The notes: generated from the sequence alone by a model not told the origin. A DNA stretch of 64,000 bases from Batillaria attramentaria (GCA_018292915.2 JACVVK020000038.1:780001-844000); one strand, 5' to 3'. Shown: positions 12,709-24,520, counted from the first letter of the stretch. Numbers and translations: made by a program.

Positions 12709-12925
12709 TGAGACACCTCCAGAACAAGTCACCTCCAGAACAAGACACCTCCAGAACAAGACACCTGCAGAACAAGACACCTGCAGAACAAGACACCTTC
12801 AGAACAAGACACCTTCAGAACAAGACACCTCCAGAACAAGACACCTCCAGAACAAGACACCTCCAGAACAAGACACCTCCAGAACAAGACACCTCCAGAA
12901 CAAGACACCTCCAGAACAAGTCAGT
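12709..12925. repeat. 16-bp minisatellite, ~13 units
   Basis: Unit ACACCTCCAGAACAAG with rare CTGCAG and CTTCAG variants. Period 16 makes all three frames open with a 16-residue repeat, so the frames here are artefacts. Confidence 0.9.
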
Positions 12926-13179
12926 ACGATCTGAGTCTAGATGTGTGAGCCGACAGGATTTTAAAAGGGCTAATGCTACAGTTTTCATGCTGACAGATCG
13001 TTCTCCCCATCACTTACCACCTTTAAGAAAAGGCTTTTTATTTACCTATTTTCACATATACAATAGACCATTTCTCATATACATTGTATAATTACTTGCC
13101 CTCAGTATTTCCCAGCATCCATGTCATCTAACCCATCTTTTTAAAAGTGTATCATTCAGTTTTTAGAATGCTGATTATA

Positions 13180-13495
<316 letters not shown>

Positions 13496-13499
13496 TCCT

Positions 13500-13600
13500 T
13501 ACTAAGTTTCTGTAGTTTAGCAACGGCAAGGTTGTAAACTGGCCGATGGCCAAAATCTTCTACCGTTGAAAAATAAAGGTTTGTCATTGTCATCGTCATT
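13500..13600 (+). repeat. Tail family T copy
   Basis: TTTAGCAACGGCAAGGTTG, TCTACCGTTGAAAAATAAAG and a (GTCATT)n tail. Confidence 0.55.
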
Positions 13601-13609
13601 GTCATTCTG

Positions 13610-13705
13610 TATCTACATGTATTACCACACCACTTAGACATCGCCTGTAATGCTGACACTGAGCCAACAGAAGTGCACTCGATGACGCGGCGAAGTTGTG
13701 TAACG
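13610..13705 (-). repeat. Repeat U fragment
   Basis: CACCACTTAGACATCGCCTG to GATGACGCGGCGA, matching 22680-22760 with the same order of blocks. Confidence 0.5.
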
Positions 13706-13706
13706 C

Positions 13707-13830
13707 GCCCCCCCCCCCCACCTCCTGCTCCCCCTCCCCCCTCGTCCCCCCCCCCCGCTGTTCCCCCCCGCCCCCTCTTCCCCCCCCATTCCCCCCCCCC
13801 ATTCCCCCTCCCCCCCCCACACACACACCG
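13707..13830. repeat. Poly-C rich tract
   Basis: Runs of 7-10 C separated by CT, TG or AT; strongly strand-asymmetric (G-quadruplex potential on the minus strand). Confidence 0.9.
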
Positions 13831-14309
13831 CGAGTAACAAACTCGGATTTCCCTTACCACGGTAATGGCACTAACAAAATATACAAATACATAAAAAAAG
13901 GGTTGGATGGAGGCAAAGACTCGTACATCCTAGATCGGGGGAAAGCTGGCACCTTACGCCTGGCTGGATGACTGATCGAATTTATTCCGCGACAAAGCGT
14001 CCCAGTCTGCCCGAGAGAGGATCAAGGTGATCTTGTTAATCAGCGTTACTGGCACGTGCGCATAATTCTTCGATAAATCCGACACGCAAGACAATGTGTC
14101 GGGCCAAGCATCTGCCTCGGTTTCCTGTCGCAACAACTCCAGTGGTCGTTGTCGTAGTATTTCAGGGACAGTACCGTACATCGGGTTTATTTGCGTCCGT
14201 TTCTCGAGGCTGTTACTACAGCTTGACTGGTCAGTGTTGTACTTATTTTAAGAACAGCCTTGTATCTCGGGTACATTATCTCAATTTACATTACCCCCCC
14301 CCCCCCCAA
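13831..14309. other. No feature recognised
   Basis: Poly-C run at 14294-14308. Confidence 0.5.
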
Positions 14310-14448
14310 GGTGTAATAATCATACTACTACTACTACGACTAATAATATCAACAATAATAAAAATAACAATAGTTATAATAACAAAACGATAATGATACT
14401 ACTACTACTACCACTACTACCAATAATAATAATAATAATAATAATAAT
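14310..14448. repeat. Trinucleotide mosaic (ACT/AAT)n
   Basis: CTACTACTA and AATAATAAT runs; target of the SINE at 14449. Confidence 0.85.
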
Positions 14449-14663
14449 GTGCATTAATAAGGGGAGCCGGGGTGGCCGAATGGTAGAGCGTTGGACTTCT
14501 GATGCTCGGGTCGTGAGTTCGTATCCCGGGCATTCCCGGCTGGGGCCAAATATTTGTGCTGGCTTTTTCATCGTTGCCCCGTCTTTTGATATCACCCGTA
14601 TGTGGTGGAAAAGGACGTTAAACCCCCAAACAACCACCCCACCCACCCGTGCATTAATAAGGG
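14449..14663 (+). mobile_element. SINE-A copy with perfect 15-bp target duplication
   Basis: Body at about 14461-14650. Flanked by GTGCATTAATAAGGG at 14449-14463 and 14649-14663. It carries a short extra copy of CCCGGCATTCCCGG-like sequence in the B-box region, absent from other copies. Probably a young insertion into an (AAT)n tract. Confidence 0.85.
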
Positions 14664-14936
14664 TGTGTGTGTGCGTGTGGGGGGTGGGGGTGGGGTGGGG
14701 GGGGGGGGCGCAGAGAAACGACCAGCGCGAATGAACAGTGCCTTTGGCTGGGGGGGTCCAATCAAAACTGTTCCAGGGCGCGTTGAACCCTAGGTTTCTT
14801 CCCCCGTAAAAAAAACAACAACAGCAACACGCGCTAACATATGCTTTTTAAACTCATATCAGTCGGTAAATCACTATCGCCTCTTTCCTTTCATTTTAAA
14901 GACACTTTCTTCACCCTTCATCAATTTTCCATTTGT

Positions 14937-14980
14937 TCATGTCACGTGTACATGTCACGTGTTCATGTCACGTGTACATT
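14937..14980. promoter_or_regulatory. Three CACGTG E-boxes at 13-bp spacing
   Basis: CACGTG at 14943-14948, 14956-14961 and 14969-14974 within CATGTCACGTGTA-type 13-bp units. A small tandem repeat; any regulatory meaning is unproven and no gene start is close. Confidence 0.4.
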
Positions 14981-15352
14981 ACTCTGTGAAAAACAAAACA
15001 TAACAAAACGAAAACACAAAAGAAAAAAAAAGTTCACGTGCACTTCCACAACGATTTTTGTGTCTGAAGTTTGTAACGGCACTAGCTTGCGGTGAAAACA
15101 CATTTTTACCGAAAAGTGAAGAGGAGAAAAGGTTTTTTCTTTACCTTTTTCCCTCTCTTTCCGTTTAACGTCGTTTTCAAATGTTGGCCAGCAGTTCTGT
15201 CGGAAGCAGATTCTTGTTCTATCCAATTTCACACGCCATGTACTCACGGTAATATTGCTTGGCGGGGCAGGGTGTTATGGCGCCTTGTAATAGGATTTTG
15301 GGGAGTATGGGGGTGGGGGGTGGGAGGGTGGAGGGGGTGGGTTCGGGGAGTG
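14981..15352. other. No feature recognised
   Basis: G-rich stretch 15300-15350 only. Confidence 0.5.
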
Positions 15353-15456
15353 TTGTAACGTAGTATGCAACAAAATGTGCCCGTGCAGAATAAAACAGAG
15401 TAGGATGCTAGTGTTGTAAGATAGTATGCATGAAAATGTGCCCAGGCAGAATGAAA

Positions 15457-15489
<33 letters not shown>

Positions 15490-15772
15490 GGGGGGGGGTG
15501 TAACGTTGTATGCAGCAACATGTGCCCATGGAGAATGAAACAGAGTGAGGGGGGTGTTGAAACGACCTGCACACCAAATGTGCCACACAGAATGAAACAG
15601 TGTTGTAGTTGAATTGGAGTGGTGTGTGTGTGTGTGTGTGGGGGGGGGGGGGGGTGTAACGTAGTATGCAGCAACATGTGCCCATGGAGAATGAAACAGA
15701 GTGAGGGGGGTGTTGAAACGACCTGCACACCAAATGTGCCACACAGAATGAAACAGTGTTGTAGTTGAATTG

Positions 15773-15837
<65 letters not shown>

Positions 15838-15842
15838 TGCGC

Positions 15843-15920
<78 letters not shown>
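15353..15920. repeat. Nested tandem duplication with (GT)n tracts
   Basis: GTAACGTAGTATGCA-CAA...ATGTGCCC...GAATGAAACAG recurs about four times. Two ~165-bp units (about 15488-15620 and 15653-15775) are almost identical, and GT/G runs separate them. It ends in (GT)n(GC)n at 15775-15920. Confidence 0.8.
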
Positions 15921-15922
<2 letters not shown>

Positions 15923-16370
15923 GGCCAATGCAGGCGCAGATACACATCAGTGAAAGATTCAGCAGTCCTGGGTTTCTGCAACAGAAATACAGCATTGGTT
16001 CGATTCGGCTGATGAGCGGGAAATAGCCCCAAGGGATTACACAATATTAAATTGCTATTCTAGGAAAGCCTTTTCCGCTTCAGGTTACACTGAATGAGAT
16101 GACAAGCAAAAAAATCCTCACTTTCGAAGATTATAATGCTGTGTGTGATTGAAGTTATAGCTAGTCCACGAGGGAATTGAGACCTGAAAAAAACACACAA
16201 AAAACAACCATTTTGCAACCTCTCATAAGCCAAATGATATAATTTATTGCGTTCTATAGAAATAATTCTCTATTTCTACCGGGACTTCTCTCGCGAGCAA
16301 GCATTCCTGGAATGGACACTCGTCCGTCGACATTTTGTCCTGTCGGTTTATCATCCGTCGGTATCACGTC
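15921..16370. other. No feature recognised
   Basis: Unassigned. Confidence 0.5.
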
Positions 16371-16740
16371 CTGTCAAATTGTCCTGTGAGCACAACCTTC
16401 TGTGGGCATGAAGTCCTGTGGGCACAACGTTCTGTGGGCATGAAGTCCTGTGGGCACAACGTCCTGTGGGCATGAAATCCTGTCGGCACAAACGTTCTGT
16501 GGGCACAACGTTCTGTGGGCATGACGTCCTGTCGGCATAACGTTCTGTGGGCATGAAGTCCTGTGGGCACAACGTCCTGTGGGCATGACGTCCTGTCGGC
16601 ATAACGTTCTGTGGGCATGACGTCCTGTGGGCACAACGTTCTGTGGGCATGACGTCCTGTGGGCACAACGTAGTGTGGGCATGAAGTCCTGTGGGCACAA
16701 CGTCCTGTTGGCACAACGATCTGTGGGCATGAAGTCACGT
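16371..16740. repeat. 16-bp minisatellite with two alternating unit types
   Basis: Units GTCCTGTGGGCACAAC and GTCCTGTGGGCATGAA/GACG alternate over about 23 copies, a 32-bp higher-order period. Long open frames on the minus strand are by-products. Confidence 0.9.
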
Positions 16741-16744
16741 GCAC

Positions 16745-16920
16745 ACTTGATATTGTGTGTGCGTGTGTACACGAGGATGAGATAGGCACAGTGACGAGTC
16801 TGCACGTAATTTTGACTCGATTTAGAAAGGAAAAATCCAACCAAATTCCTGCCCACCAGGGTATCAAATCAGGTAGCTCAGAATCCGAAGTCGAAAGCAA
16901 TGACCTGAATAGAGGCCTCT
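16745..16920 (-). repeat. Repeat W copy
   Basis: Shares GTCTGCACGTAATTTTGACT, CCAAATTCCTGCCCACCA and CTCAGAATCCGAAGTC with 47835-48000. In both places it follows directly after a minisatellite. Confidence 0.6.
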
Positions 16921-17103
16921 CAGTGTGATATATTGACAGTTCTCTGACTGGTTTTCATTTAGAGATTATACGGGTTCGGTAAACACCTCCCCAATAGTTT
17001 TGTATGTTAGTCACGCTTACTGAGCGTGAATACTATCAACACGCCATCCGTGCCGAGTGTCAGAATTATATTGTCAAAGGCGGGCCCTAGGGCCTTCCAC
17101 TCT

Positions 17104-17232
17104 GAGATCACGATATAATATTTGTTGATATAGCACTGCTGTGGTATGATATCTGCTGATACAGCACTGCTGCGATATGATATCTGATGATGTAGCATTG
17201 CTGTGATGTGATGTCTGCTGATATAGCACTGC
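17104..17232. repeat. 31-bp tandem repeat, ~4 units
   Basis: Unit of the form ATCTGCTGATACAGCACTGC plus 11 further bases, imperfect. Confidence 0.75.
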
Positions 17233-17473
17233 TGGGAGTTTCATGATTACCAAGGATATGAAGGTCCTGGCGTCGCCAGGGATATGAAGCAGTGGGCTGT
17301 TAAGGTTGCCGGGTTCAGTTTATCATGCTCGGTACACGGGGGAATTTCTTGGACGACATTTTATTGTCAGCTTTGTCATCAGTCATAGAGTGTCGATTAA
17401 ATAGCGCTAGGATAGGCTTTTATTTTTTTAATCTAGCCGGTCCACACTGGAACCCGGATGGTCGTTGTCAACC

Positions 17474-17697
17474 TTAACTCTTAGAAAACCCATGTAAAAA
17501 TAGCATTTTTACTTTAAATCTTCAGAGCGCTAGAAGCCACTTGGTTCCACTATTACGCAATCTGCAGCGGTCTCGTGCCTAGCGGAAAAGGCCCACGCTT
17601 TGCGTAATAGTGGCTTGAAGTGGCTCCTACTGGTGTGCTGTGGCTTGTTCTTTTTAACAAGTCAGGAGGTGATCAGGCTCGGGCTCTTAAGAGTTAA
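17474..17697 (+). mobile_element. MITE-T copy 1 (TTAACTCTTA ends, internal hairpin)
   Basis: Bounded by TTAACTCTTAGA and, inverted, TTAACTCTTAAGAGCC. Inside, CACTATTACGCAA faces TTGCGTAATAGTGGC, giving a stable internal hairpin. TTAA at both ends may be a target duplication. Non-coding. Confidence 0.65.
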
Positions 17698-17930
17698 ACA
17701 AACAAACAAACAAACAAAACAACGAGTATGTTAGTCACAGACATAATTATCCAGATTTATTTATAAGGCGCGTTTAGCTAGTTAAAATCTAAACAGGCGT
17801 ATAACTATAGGAATTTCTCATTATTATACACCCGTTTAGATTTACACGCAGTACTCCGAGGTAGACAGGTTTCATACGTACCTACCCTGCTTATACATCA
17901 TTGTGAGATGTTTTAGTACAGGCTCCGCAT

Positions 17931-18198
17931 GTAGAAGTCGAGGTTAGGGGTTTTAGCCCCGGGTTTTAGTCTAACCTCGAACTAAACTAGCTCTAGGGTT
18001 AAATTTTCTGTTGTTTTTGTTTTAAATCAGGAAGCGGTTCCATTCCAGCAAGATGCCTAAGCCGTTATAGGAGGATTTATTTCTTCCTTTCTTCGCCTTC
18101 TTTGTTTAAAATATAATTTTGTTTTTTGTTTCTTTTGTCAGAGTCTGGGTTAAGCCCGTAGCCGTGGGTTAAATTAACCTCGAATTACATTCGGGACC
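17931..18198 (+). mobile_element. MITE-G copy 3
   Basis: More diverged ends (GGCTCCGCATGTAGAAGTCG at the left), same interior and size. Confidence 0.6.
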
Positions 18199-18249
18199 TG
18201 ATGTCTAGCATCGTGTAACTTTCACTCATACACCGTTTCGCCCTCTCGC

Positions 18250-18780
18250 AAGCTGGAAAGAGAAGGCTACACGCGAATCGAAAAGCGAGGTGTCTGATAC
18301 AGAGTTGCAGTCACTCGCCGAGTAGACGAGCTTCGGGCCATTTCAATTCTCGTTCGCACAGCAAGCAGACAGGGCAGTATTTTGCATTCAGAGATCTGCT
18401 TATCATTAAGATAAACATATCTTTGTAGATATTTCGGGCGTACATCTGCGCTCTGGATCGCCATAGTTCCAACACAAATATTGACGTCTGTGGAGCCTAA
18501 AGATCATGGAATATTCTAACTCAATCACGTTTGAGTCTGACGCTCTCACTGGTCAGCGCATTAAAAAAAATCGCGCGTCGGTGACAAATTTAGCCTTCAT
18601 CGGACTTCATAACAGCAATGATCGTCTCGAAGCCAACAAACACAAACAGTTCATGGCCTTGGTGGCGTTTAACTGTTACTGTTGTCCCAGACGGTGGCCT
18701 GTGAACTTGGAGTGTGTGATGGCCATGCCGGCGATCCGCGTTTCAACATGCCAACGAGCGCCAAAGCCGTGTTGACCAAA
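18250..18780 (+). repeat. Repeat U-like copy, diverged
   Basis: The part from 18520 shares GACAAATTTAGCCTTCATC-like and CGTCTCGAAGCCAACA-like blocks with the U copy at 5206-5430. The open frame inside this stretch is therefore repeat-derived. 18250-18500 shows nothing recognisable. Confidence 0.45.
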
Positions 18781-19133
18781 GACCATAATTAGACGCGTCA
18801 CATCCGTCTAGTTCCCCCCCGCCAGTTGGGCAGCCTAAGGTCTTGATCACCCAGCTCCTTGTCGCCTTCTGCAAACTGTTCCTGGACGACATAATCCCGG
18901 CGCTGGCAAGGATAAACGCCGCACTGATAGCGCCGATTGGGGCCGGCGTGTCTCAAGTGGCTGCAGCAGCTGGTTGGTTCCGTCTCTGGTTAGGTTGTAC
19001 TGTCTGCTGATCGATCAACTCGGATTGAGCTACGGGGTCACTATGACCTCAGTCCACGAAGTTAGAGAGTGGTTTTGTGAAACTAAGCTATAAATCTCTG
19101 TACGCTTTCCAGCAGACCCCCCCCCTCCCCTGG
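18781..19133. other. No feature recognised
   Basis: Unassigned. Confidence 0.5.
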
Positions 19134-19290
19134 GGAGCCGGGATAGCCAAATGGTAGAGCGGTGGACTCTCAGTGTTCGGGTCGTGAGTTAGACTCCCGA
19201 CTGGGGCCAAACATTTGTGCTGGCCTTTTTTCTCGTTGCCCCGTCTTTGATATCACGCATACGTGGTGGAAAAGGACGTTAAATCCCCCC
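19134..19290 (+). mobile_element. SINE-A copy
   Basis: Head, middle and GTGGTGGAAAAGGACGTTAA 3' end are present. The tail is a C run followed by an A run. No clear target duplication is visible because both flanks are C-rich. Confidence 0.75.
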
Positions 19291-19299
19291 CCCCCAAAA

Positions 19300-19394
19300 A
19301 AAAGAGAAGCTCAACAAACAACAACAGCAACAACAACAACAACAACAACACATGAACAAACAACATCAACGCCACCGACAACAAACAAAAACAC

Positions 19395-19463
<69 letters not shown>

Positions 19464-19790
19464 CAACAACAACAACAACAACAACAACACAAACAAATAG
19501 ATAACAACCACCATCCCCCTCTCAAAAAACAACGACAAAAACCCAAAACAACAACTACTACTACAACAACTACAAAAAGCAACAACAACAAAACTAACAG
19601 AAAACAACAACAACAACCAAAAACAAACAAACAAACAAACAAACAAACAAACAAACAAACACAGACAAATACGAAAACAGCAAACAAACCAAACAAGAAA
19701 AAAAAACCCCAACAAAACAACTACAACAACAACAGCAACAACAACAACAAAACAAAAATCTACAACAACCAACAAACCCAAAGCATCGTA
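19300..19790. repeat. A/C-rich low-complexity block
   Basis: (AAC)n, (CA)n at 19399-19461, and (CAAA)n at 19620-19660. Almost no G on the plus strand for 490 bp. Confidence 0.9.
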
Positions 19791-20215
19791 CATGATACAC
19801 GAGAAACCCCGGATTACTGCCAAGGCTATTTGAAAGGTCAAGTGACAGTTATATTCATCTCCGATACAGAATTGTCAGATTTATTCTCACAGCCGGGGCG
19901 GTTTGACATTTCTCAATATCAGGACGCTAGTCGCTTTAATTACAACAGATATCCATCCTTCATAGCTTCGTGTTCGTCGCTGGTGATGGTGTGTACGCTT
20001 TTGTATTCAGAAAATCTATACTTGCTGTATCTGGCTTGAACCAGAGCCGCTCCTTGCATTTGCTCATGGTTTCATTGGTCTCAGTATTGGCTACGTGTTT
20101 CTAAAAGCAGCAGGATAAAAATAAAAATAAAGGATTTTGTAAGGCATACATGTTTGAACTTTGGTCGACCTGGAAGGCAAAAGCACTGGCTGTATCTGAA
20201 CACCACCACCATTAC
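19791..20215. other. No feature recognised
   Basis: Unassigned; short frames without similarity. Confidence 0.5.
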
Positions 20216-20390
20216 CACCACCAACCAACCAACCAACCAACCAACCAACAAACAAACAAACAAACAAACAAACAAACAAACAAACAAACAAACAAGGGTT
20301 TCCTGAGGAATTGTTAAACTTTGTGAACACTCACGTTTCACGTTGTGAAATCTCACGTTTCAGAAGCACCGGTGCTTGGCGAAAATGAAG

Positions 20391-20467
<77 letters not shown>
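20216..20467. repeat. (CCAA)n(CAAA)n and (CA)n
   Basis: 20216-20296 and 20393-20467, separated by unique-looking sequence. Confidence 0.9.
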
Positions 20468-20473
<6 letters not shown>

Positions 20474-21299
20474 AAAACAAAATGCGGACTGTGCAAAAGT
20501 GAAAGATGCTGATGTGACAATGTTACATAGCACCGTTTGGGGTAAAATATAAAACACTTTACTCAGCTTCCAGTTTAAAAAAAAAAGAAAAAAAAGAAGA
20601 ATCTGGCTTGGCCCCCAAATACAAGTCCGACCACTGATTCACACATCACAGCCTTTGACCATAAAACTAGCCCCCAAAACAGTAGTGGATTTCGGAATAC
20701 TGCTTTTCTCCTAGAATCTTGGACTTGTATGTTTTATTAATCCTTATTCTGGGATTTTGCCTTTCCGTTTTGTCAAATAAATTCACCTAACGTGGACAAC
20801 TCCGCCAATAGCTGCCTCTCGGGTCGTGTTGTAGTTAGTGTAGGATTGGGCTTGTGGTACCTTTACAGTGCGAACATGCAGTAGATTTTCTGGGACACTT
20901 TAAGTTAACCCTGTCTCACGAATGCCAGACATAAAACTAGATATGACTGCAAACACCCACCCACACCCCCTCCCCCACCCCTCCGAAACAGGCCAATGAA
21001 AATGGGCTGTAACCCGGTACAATATGCCCAACCAGACAGTGCTTGCTCAAGCGACTCACGGAACTATGGCAGTATGATGCGCCATCCATCATGGCGACCC
21101 TCGAGTGATTGCCGGATTGCCGTAGAACCCAGATAGGAATCTTCGCTCCCAGTGAAATTGTTAATCACTCATAAGCAGTTCTCACTATGCAGGTCACGCA
21201 CTGATTTTATTGCGTGTGACGTGAACTGAATGACGTTTTGAATTCTGGTTGGACCAGACAACTCTGTGTCTCACAAATTACAGATACCACTAAATAATG
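20468..21299. other. No feature recognised
   Basis: Unassigned; borders the LINE 3' end. Confidence 0.5.
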
Positions 21300-22632
21300 C
21301 AAACTTTTTTTATTTGACGTTCGTGGTTGAACATCCAGTATGAGGTGTCTGTAGTCAAACTGCCCCAAACTGCAAAAAGTGACTTCGTGAAGAGTTCTTC
21401 TTCTTCTTCTTCTGCGTTCCCTGTTCTGGACTCCGCCTCAGATGATTAGGTTTGTGGTCTTTATATAGGCAGTGGTCTTCAAGAGGTCTGTTTTGCTGCC
21501 CCAGAGTTTCTCTGCCAGTGTGGCTCCGTTCGGCCAGTGTTGTGTCCTTGCCTCTTTGAAGAGGGGGCAGGACTGCAGAATGTGTTCCGGGGTTTGAGGG
21601 GCTGTTCCGCACGGACAGTTTGGTGAGTGTGACAGCCCAAGGCGGCACAAGTGGGCACGCAGTCTGCAGTGTCCAGTTCGTAGTCTGAAGATGGTGGTCT
21701 GTTCATAACGCTGGAGCTGTGGCATCTGGTCGTAAGATGGGGGATTGTCGTCCGGATGCGCCGTCCAGATTGTCTTGTACTGATGTTTTACCAGAGTCTT
21801 GGCTTCTGTGTAGGAGACTGCCTGCTGGGGTTGCTCTTTTCTGCTGCCAGACTTGGCCAGTCTGTCTGTCTCTTCGTTTCCTGTGAGACCACAGTGAGCA
21901 GGGATCCACTGTACGGCGACCTTCATCTGTTGTGAGAGGGCAGCTAGAAGGTGCTGTGTGTCTCTTTCCAGCTGCTCACTGGGTGACTGCAGGCTTTGGA
22001 TGACGGATCTGCAGTCAGTTAGGAAGACGACGTGTGTGGGCAGGGGGGATTCTCTACCAATGAGCCTGGCAGCTTCTCGGAGAGCATTGACTTCAGCCCT
22101 GAAGTTTGTGGATAGTCGTCCAGCAGGCATGGAGCTTGTTGTGGTGCGGCCATCTGGGTGGCGGATGAGAATCCCGCTTCCTCCATTCCTGACTGCTGAG
22201 TCTGCGGACCCGTCAGTACAGGCGCGTGTCCAGACTGACATGTTGTAGTCCCGATCCAGCATTTCTAGTGAGAGGGATCTAAGCGTGGCTTGTGGCTGGT
22301 CGCCCTTGCTGGTCACTCCTGGAACATCTGTAACAAGGAGCACCCCTTCCAGGTTGGTGTCCCATTCCTCAGCTGCTTGGAGTGGCTCTTGTTCTTCAGG
22401 AGTGGATGGCAGGATGTCCATGTGTGTTCTCATCAGCTGTTTGGCCAGGTGGTTGAAGCTGCCTCTTTTCAGTCGGTTCTTTGTGTGTTCTTGGAGGTGC
22501 TGGTGGGCGGGGTGGGTGGCTAGTCTTTTCAGTTTTTCGCTCTGGGTGAGCACTTTCTCCTCCCTTCGTAGCTCAAGAGAATGGAGTCCTGTAGTTGTTT
22601 CGAGGGTGAAGAGTTCAGACAAAGGGACTTAA
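21300..22632 (-). mobile_element. 5'-truncated LINE, I clade (Nimbus-like): RNase H domain, C-terminal Cys/His motif and 3' UTR
   Basis: An open frame from 22622 to 21438 (394 codons) encodes the end of a non-LTR retrotransposon polyprotein. After a short region resembling the end of reverse transcriptase (TLETTTGLHSLELRREEK) there is an RNase H domain with all four acidic residues in context: D137 in CTDGSA, E177 in RAEVNAL, D203 in LTDCRS and D253 in NEETDRLA, plus WIPAHCGLTGNE. A Cys/His motif near the C-terminus (CPCG, C336/C338, H347, C352) follows. The 3' UTR runs to about 21300 and contains a (GAA)n run at 21401-21413. The reverse transcriptase and endonuclease are missing. The frame is uninterrupted, suggesting a fairly young insertion. 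Clade assignment rests on recalled similarity to RNase H-bearing I elements. Confidence 0.85.
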
Positions 22633-22639
22633 TGCTTTT

Positions 22640-22844
22640 TATGCTCACAGATTGTTGTGAGCTGTTTTCGTGGTATCTATCATCACACCACTTAGACACC
22701 TGGACAGTGACAGCGTCTGTAATGCAGGCACTGAGCAAACAGAAGCGTACTCGATAACGCGGCGACTGCACTGAGACCTCCAGTAGTGCAAATAGTGGTA
22801 GAATTTGAATGTCCGAACGCTGGCGCGAAGTGTGAACAACCCAA
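22640..22844 (-). repeat. Repeat U copy
   Basis: Shares CACCACTTAGACACCTGGAC and CTCGATAACGCGGCGA blocks with other U copies, in reverse. Placed between a LINE and a truncated MITE-CRE. Confidence 0.5.
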
Positions 22845-23150
22845 AACACCGCCTCTTTAATCTGCCGTGCATTGGCAAAACACAGTACGTTCATGACGTC
22901 ATCGTACGGGAAAAGGGGTGATTTCAAGATGAAAGAGACTGACGTAATGGTCTGTTTCCCTCAAATGACGTCAATGATCTTACAGCTTTCTTCCCACGTT
23001 TCAGTCATTTCAAGCTGCACGTGCTTCCCTCGTTGTAGTGTCTGGCAAAACGTTTGCCAGTCCATGCCATGGGTTGTTTTTCTCAATGCTGCGGGACGCG
23101 ATTGGGTGAATTACGACCCTTTTGATCAACAGGAGTGGACTCGTCCATTG
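22845..23150 (+). mobile_element. MITE-CRE copy 2, left end lost
   Basis: Starts inside the element at the CCGTGCATTGGCAAAA block, joined to a repeat-U piece. The right end is GGAGTGGACTCGTCCATTG. Two TGACGTCA sites lie near 22897 and 22967. Confidence 0.65.
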
Positions 23151-23677
23151 TCGGCCGACCTGGCAGTATGACTGGATTGAATTCAGTTGGACTGGTCAGT
23201 TAGTGTCCCTTTCCCCCTCTTAACCTGCGTTTTAGGGTCGTCACCAATCTCATCTTATAATAATAATAATAAATGGTATTTCTAGGGCGCATTTCTTTAA
23301 ATAAAACTCGATGCGCCTATCACTCACTCACACTCACGCACATTATACAACGATCTTGTGGCGTGAGACGTTAAAACCGACAAACCAACCATCTGGAAAT
23401 AGGAGCCGTTGTAGGATTCGTGAGTGAGCAAACCAATCGACGCGCACACAAAATCCAAGACAAAAATCCAGATGTAAGCCGCCGGCTGATCGACGTGGGA
23501 TATCCAATATCACGAGAAATGGAGCGTAACGCTGTAGAGATTACCTGACTTTCGGACTCGGCTGGCTAATTATTTCGTCAATAACTTTCGGCGTCACGTG
23601 TTGTTGTAGCGACCTCTCCGCTTTCACTACGTGAGGCGTTCGCTTAAAGGGGACAAATCCATCTTTGCTAAGCCAGT
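23151..23677. other. No gene; retroposon-like tail
   Basis: (TAA)n at 23258-23272 followed by GGGCGCATTTCTTTAAATAA and GATGCGCCTATCACTCACTC may be a reversed SINE 3' end. The rest is unassigned, leading into repeat U. Confidence 0.4.
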
Positions 23678-23867
23678 TCATGTTTTGGGTGGGTAGGTGT
23701 TTGGGGGTTTAACGTCCTTTTCCACCACATAGGGTGATATAGAAGACGGGGCAACGATAAAAAAGCCAGCACAAATATTTGGCCCCAGCCGGGATCGAAC
23801 TCACGATCCGAGCATTAGAAGTCCAACGCTCTACCATTCGACCACCCCGGCTCCCCTCATGTTTTGG
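23678..23867 (-). mobile_element. SINE-A copy with perfect target duplication, nested in a repeat-U copy
   Basis: Body at about 23689-23857. Flanks TCATGTTTTGG at 23678-23688 and 23857-23867. The joined flanks match the uninterrupted repeat-U copy at 36065-36365, which shows the empty site. Confidence 0.85.
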
Positions 23868-24310
23868 AACAGTTTCGCTCGTGAGTGCACCTGTACGCTC
23901 GAAATCCTCTATCTTGATGATTAGTACAGCTCATAATGCGATACAATGTTTGCGCGAGCGGTAGAGTATACAAATGGTAGTCTGTTGTTACACTACTGGA
24001 GCGCTCTGTGTGCTACGATTCGAGTACGCTTCTGTTGGCTCATCGCCAGCAGTACAGACGCCGTCACTGTCCACGTGTCTACAAGTGGTGTGATGGTAGA
24101 TACAGTCAAACCTGTGTAAGGCTGTCACCCAAGGGACGGGGCCAAACTGACCGCCTTAGACAGGTGACTGGGTTTATCCAGGGTGTCATGTCAACAGCTA
24201 GCATGTCTGGGGTGACCAGGTTAGACAGTGGCATAGCTTATACAGGTGACCGCCTTGGCAGGTTCGACTGTACCACGAAAACAGCTCTGGGCGATCTGTG
24301 AGCATAAACA
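23868..24310 (+). repeat. Repeat U copy (split by SINE-A), with a second repeat inside
   Basis: Begins ACAGTTTCGCTCGTGAGTGC. The 24100-24270 portion carries the motif GACCGCCTTAGACAGGTGAC twice in related form, like 35205-35345, so a smaller element is nested here. Confidence 0.55.
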
Positions 24311-24452
24311 TGGTAGCATAAGTCTCTTTGAATGCACGGATTCATAAGATGTATACGAGTGTTTCAGACAATCATCGTCTGTTTCAATTCTAGATGCATT
24401 ATGACGCCTCTGCACTGCACAGATCTCCACCATATGCAAGCACGGAAAAAAG

Positions 24453-24454
<2 letters not shown>

Positions 24455-24520
<66 letters not shown>
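24455..24520. repeat. (CA)n
   Basis: Uninterrupted. Confidence 0.95.

Noticed and set aside
15244..16044. Long minus-strand open frames (up to 266 codons) rich in HT or CV pairs
   Set aside because: They are translations of (GT)n/(CA)n tracts and the 165-bp duplications, with no protein-like composition.
16364..16900. 178-codon minus-strand frame with TERCAHRTSCPQ-type repeats
   Set aside because: Product of the 16-bp minisatellite; period 16 keeps all frames open.
18506..18775. 89-codon plus-strand frame as a small gene
   Set aside because: It overlaps sequence shared with the repeat U copy at 5206-5430; no domain.
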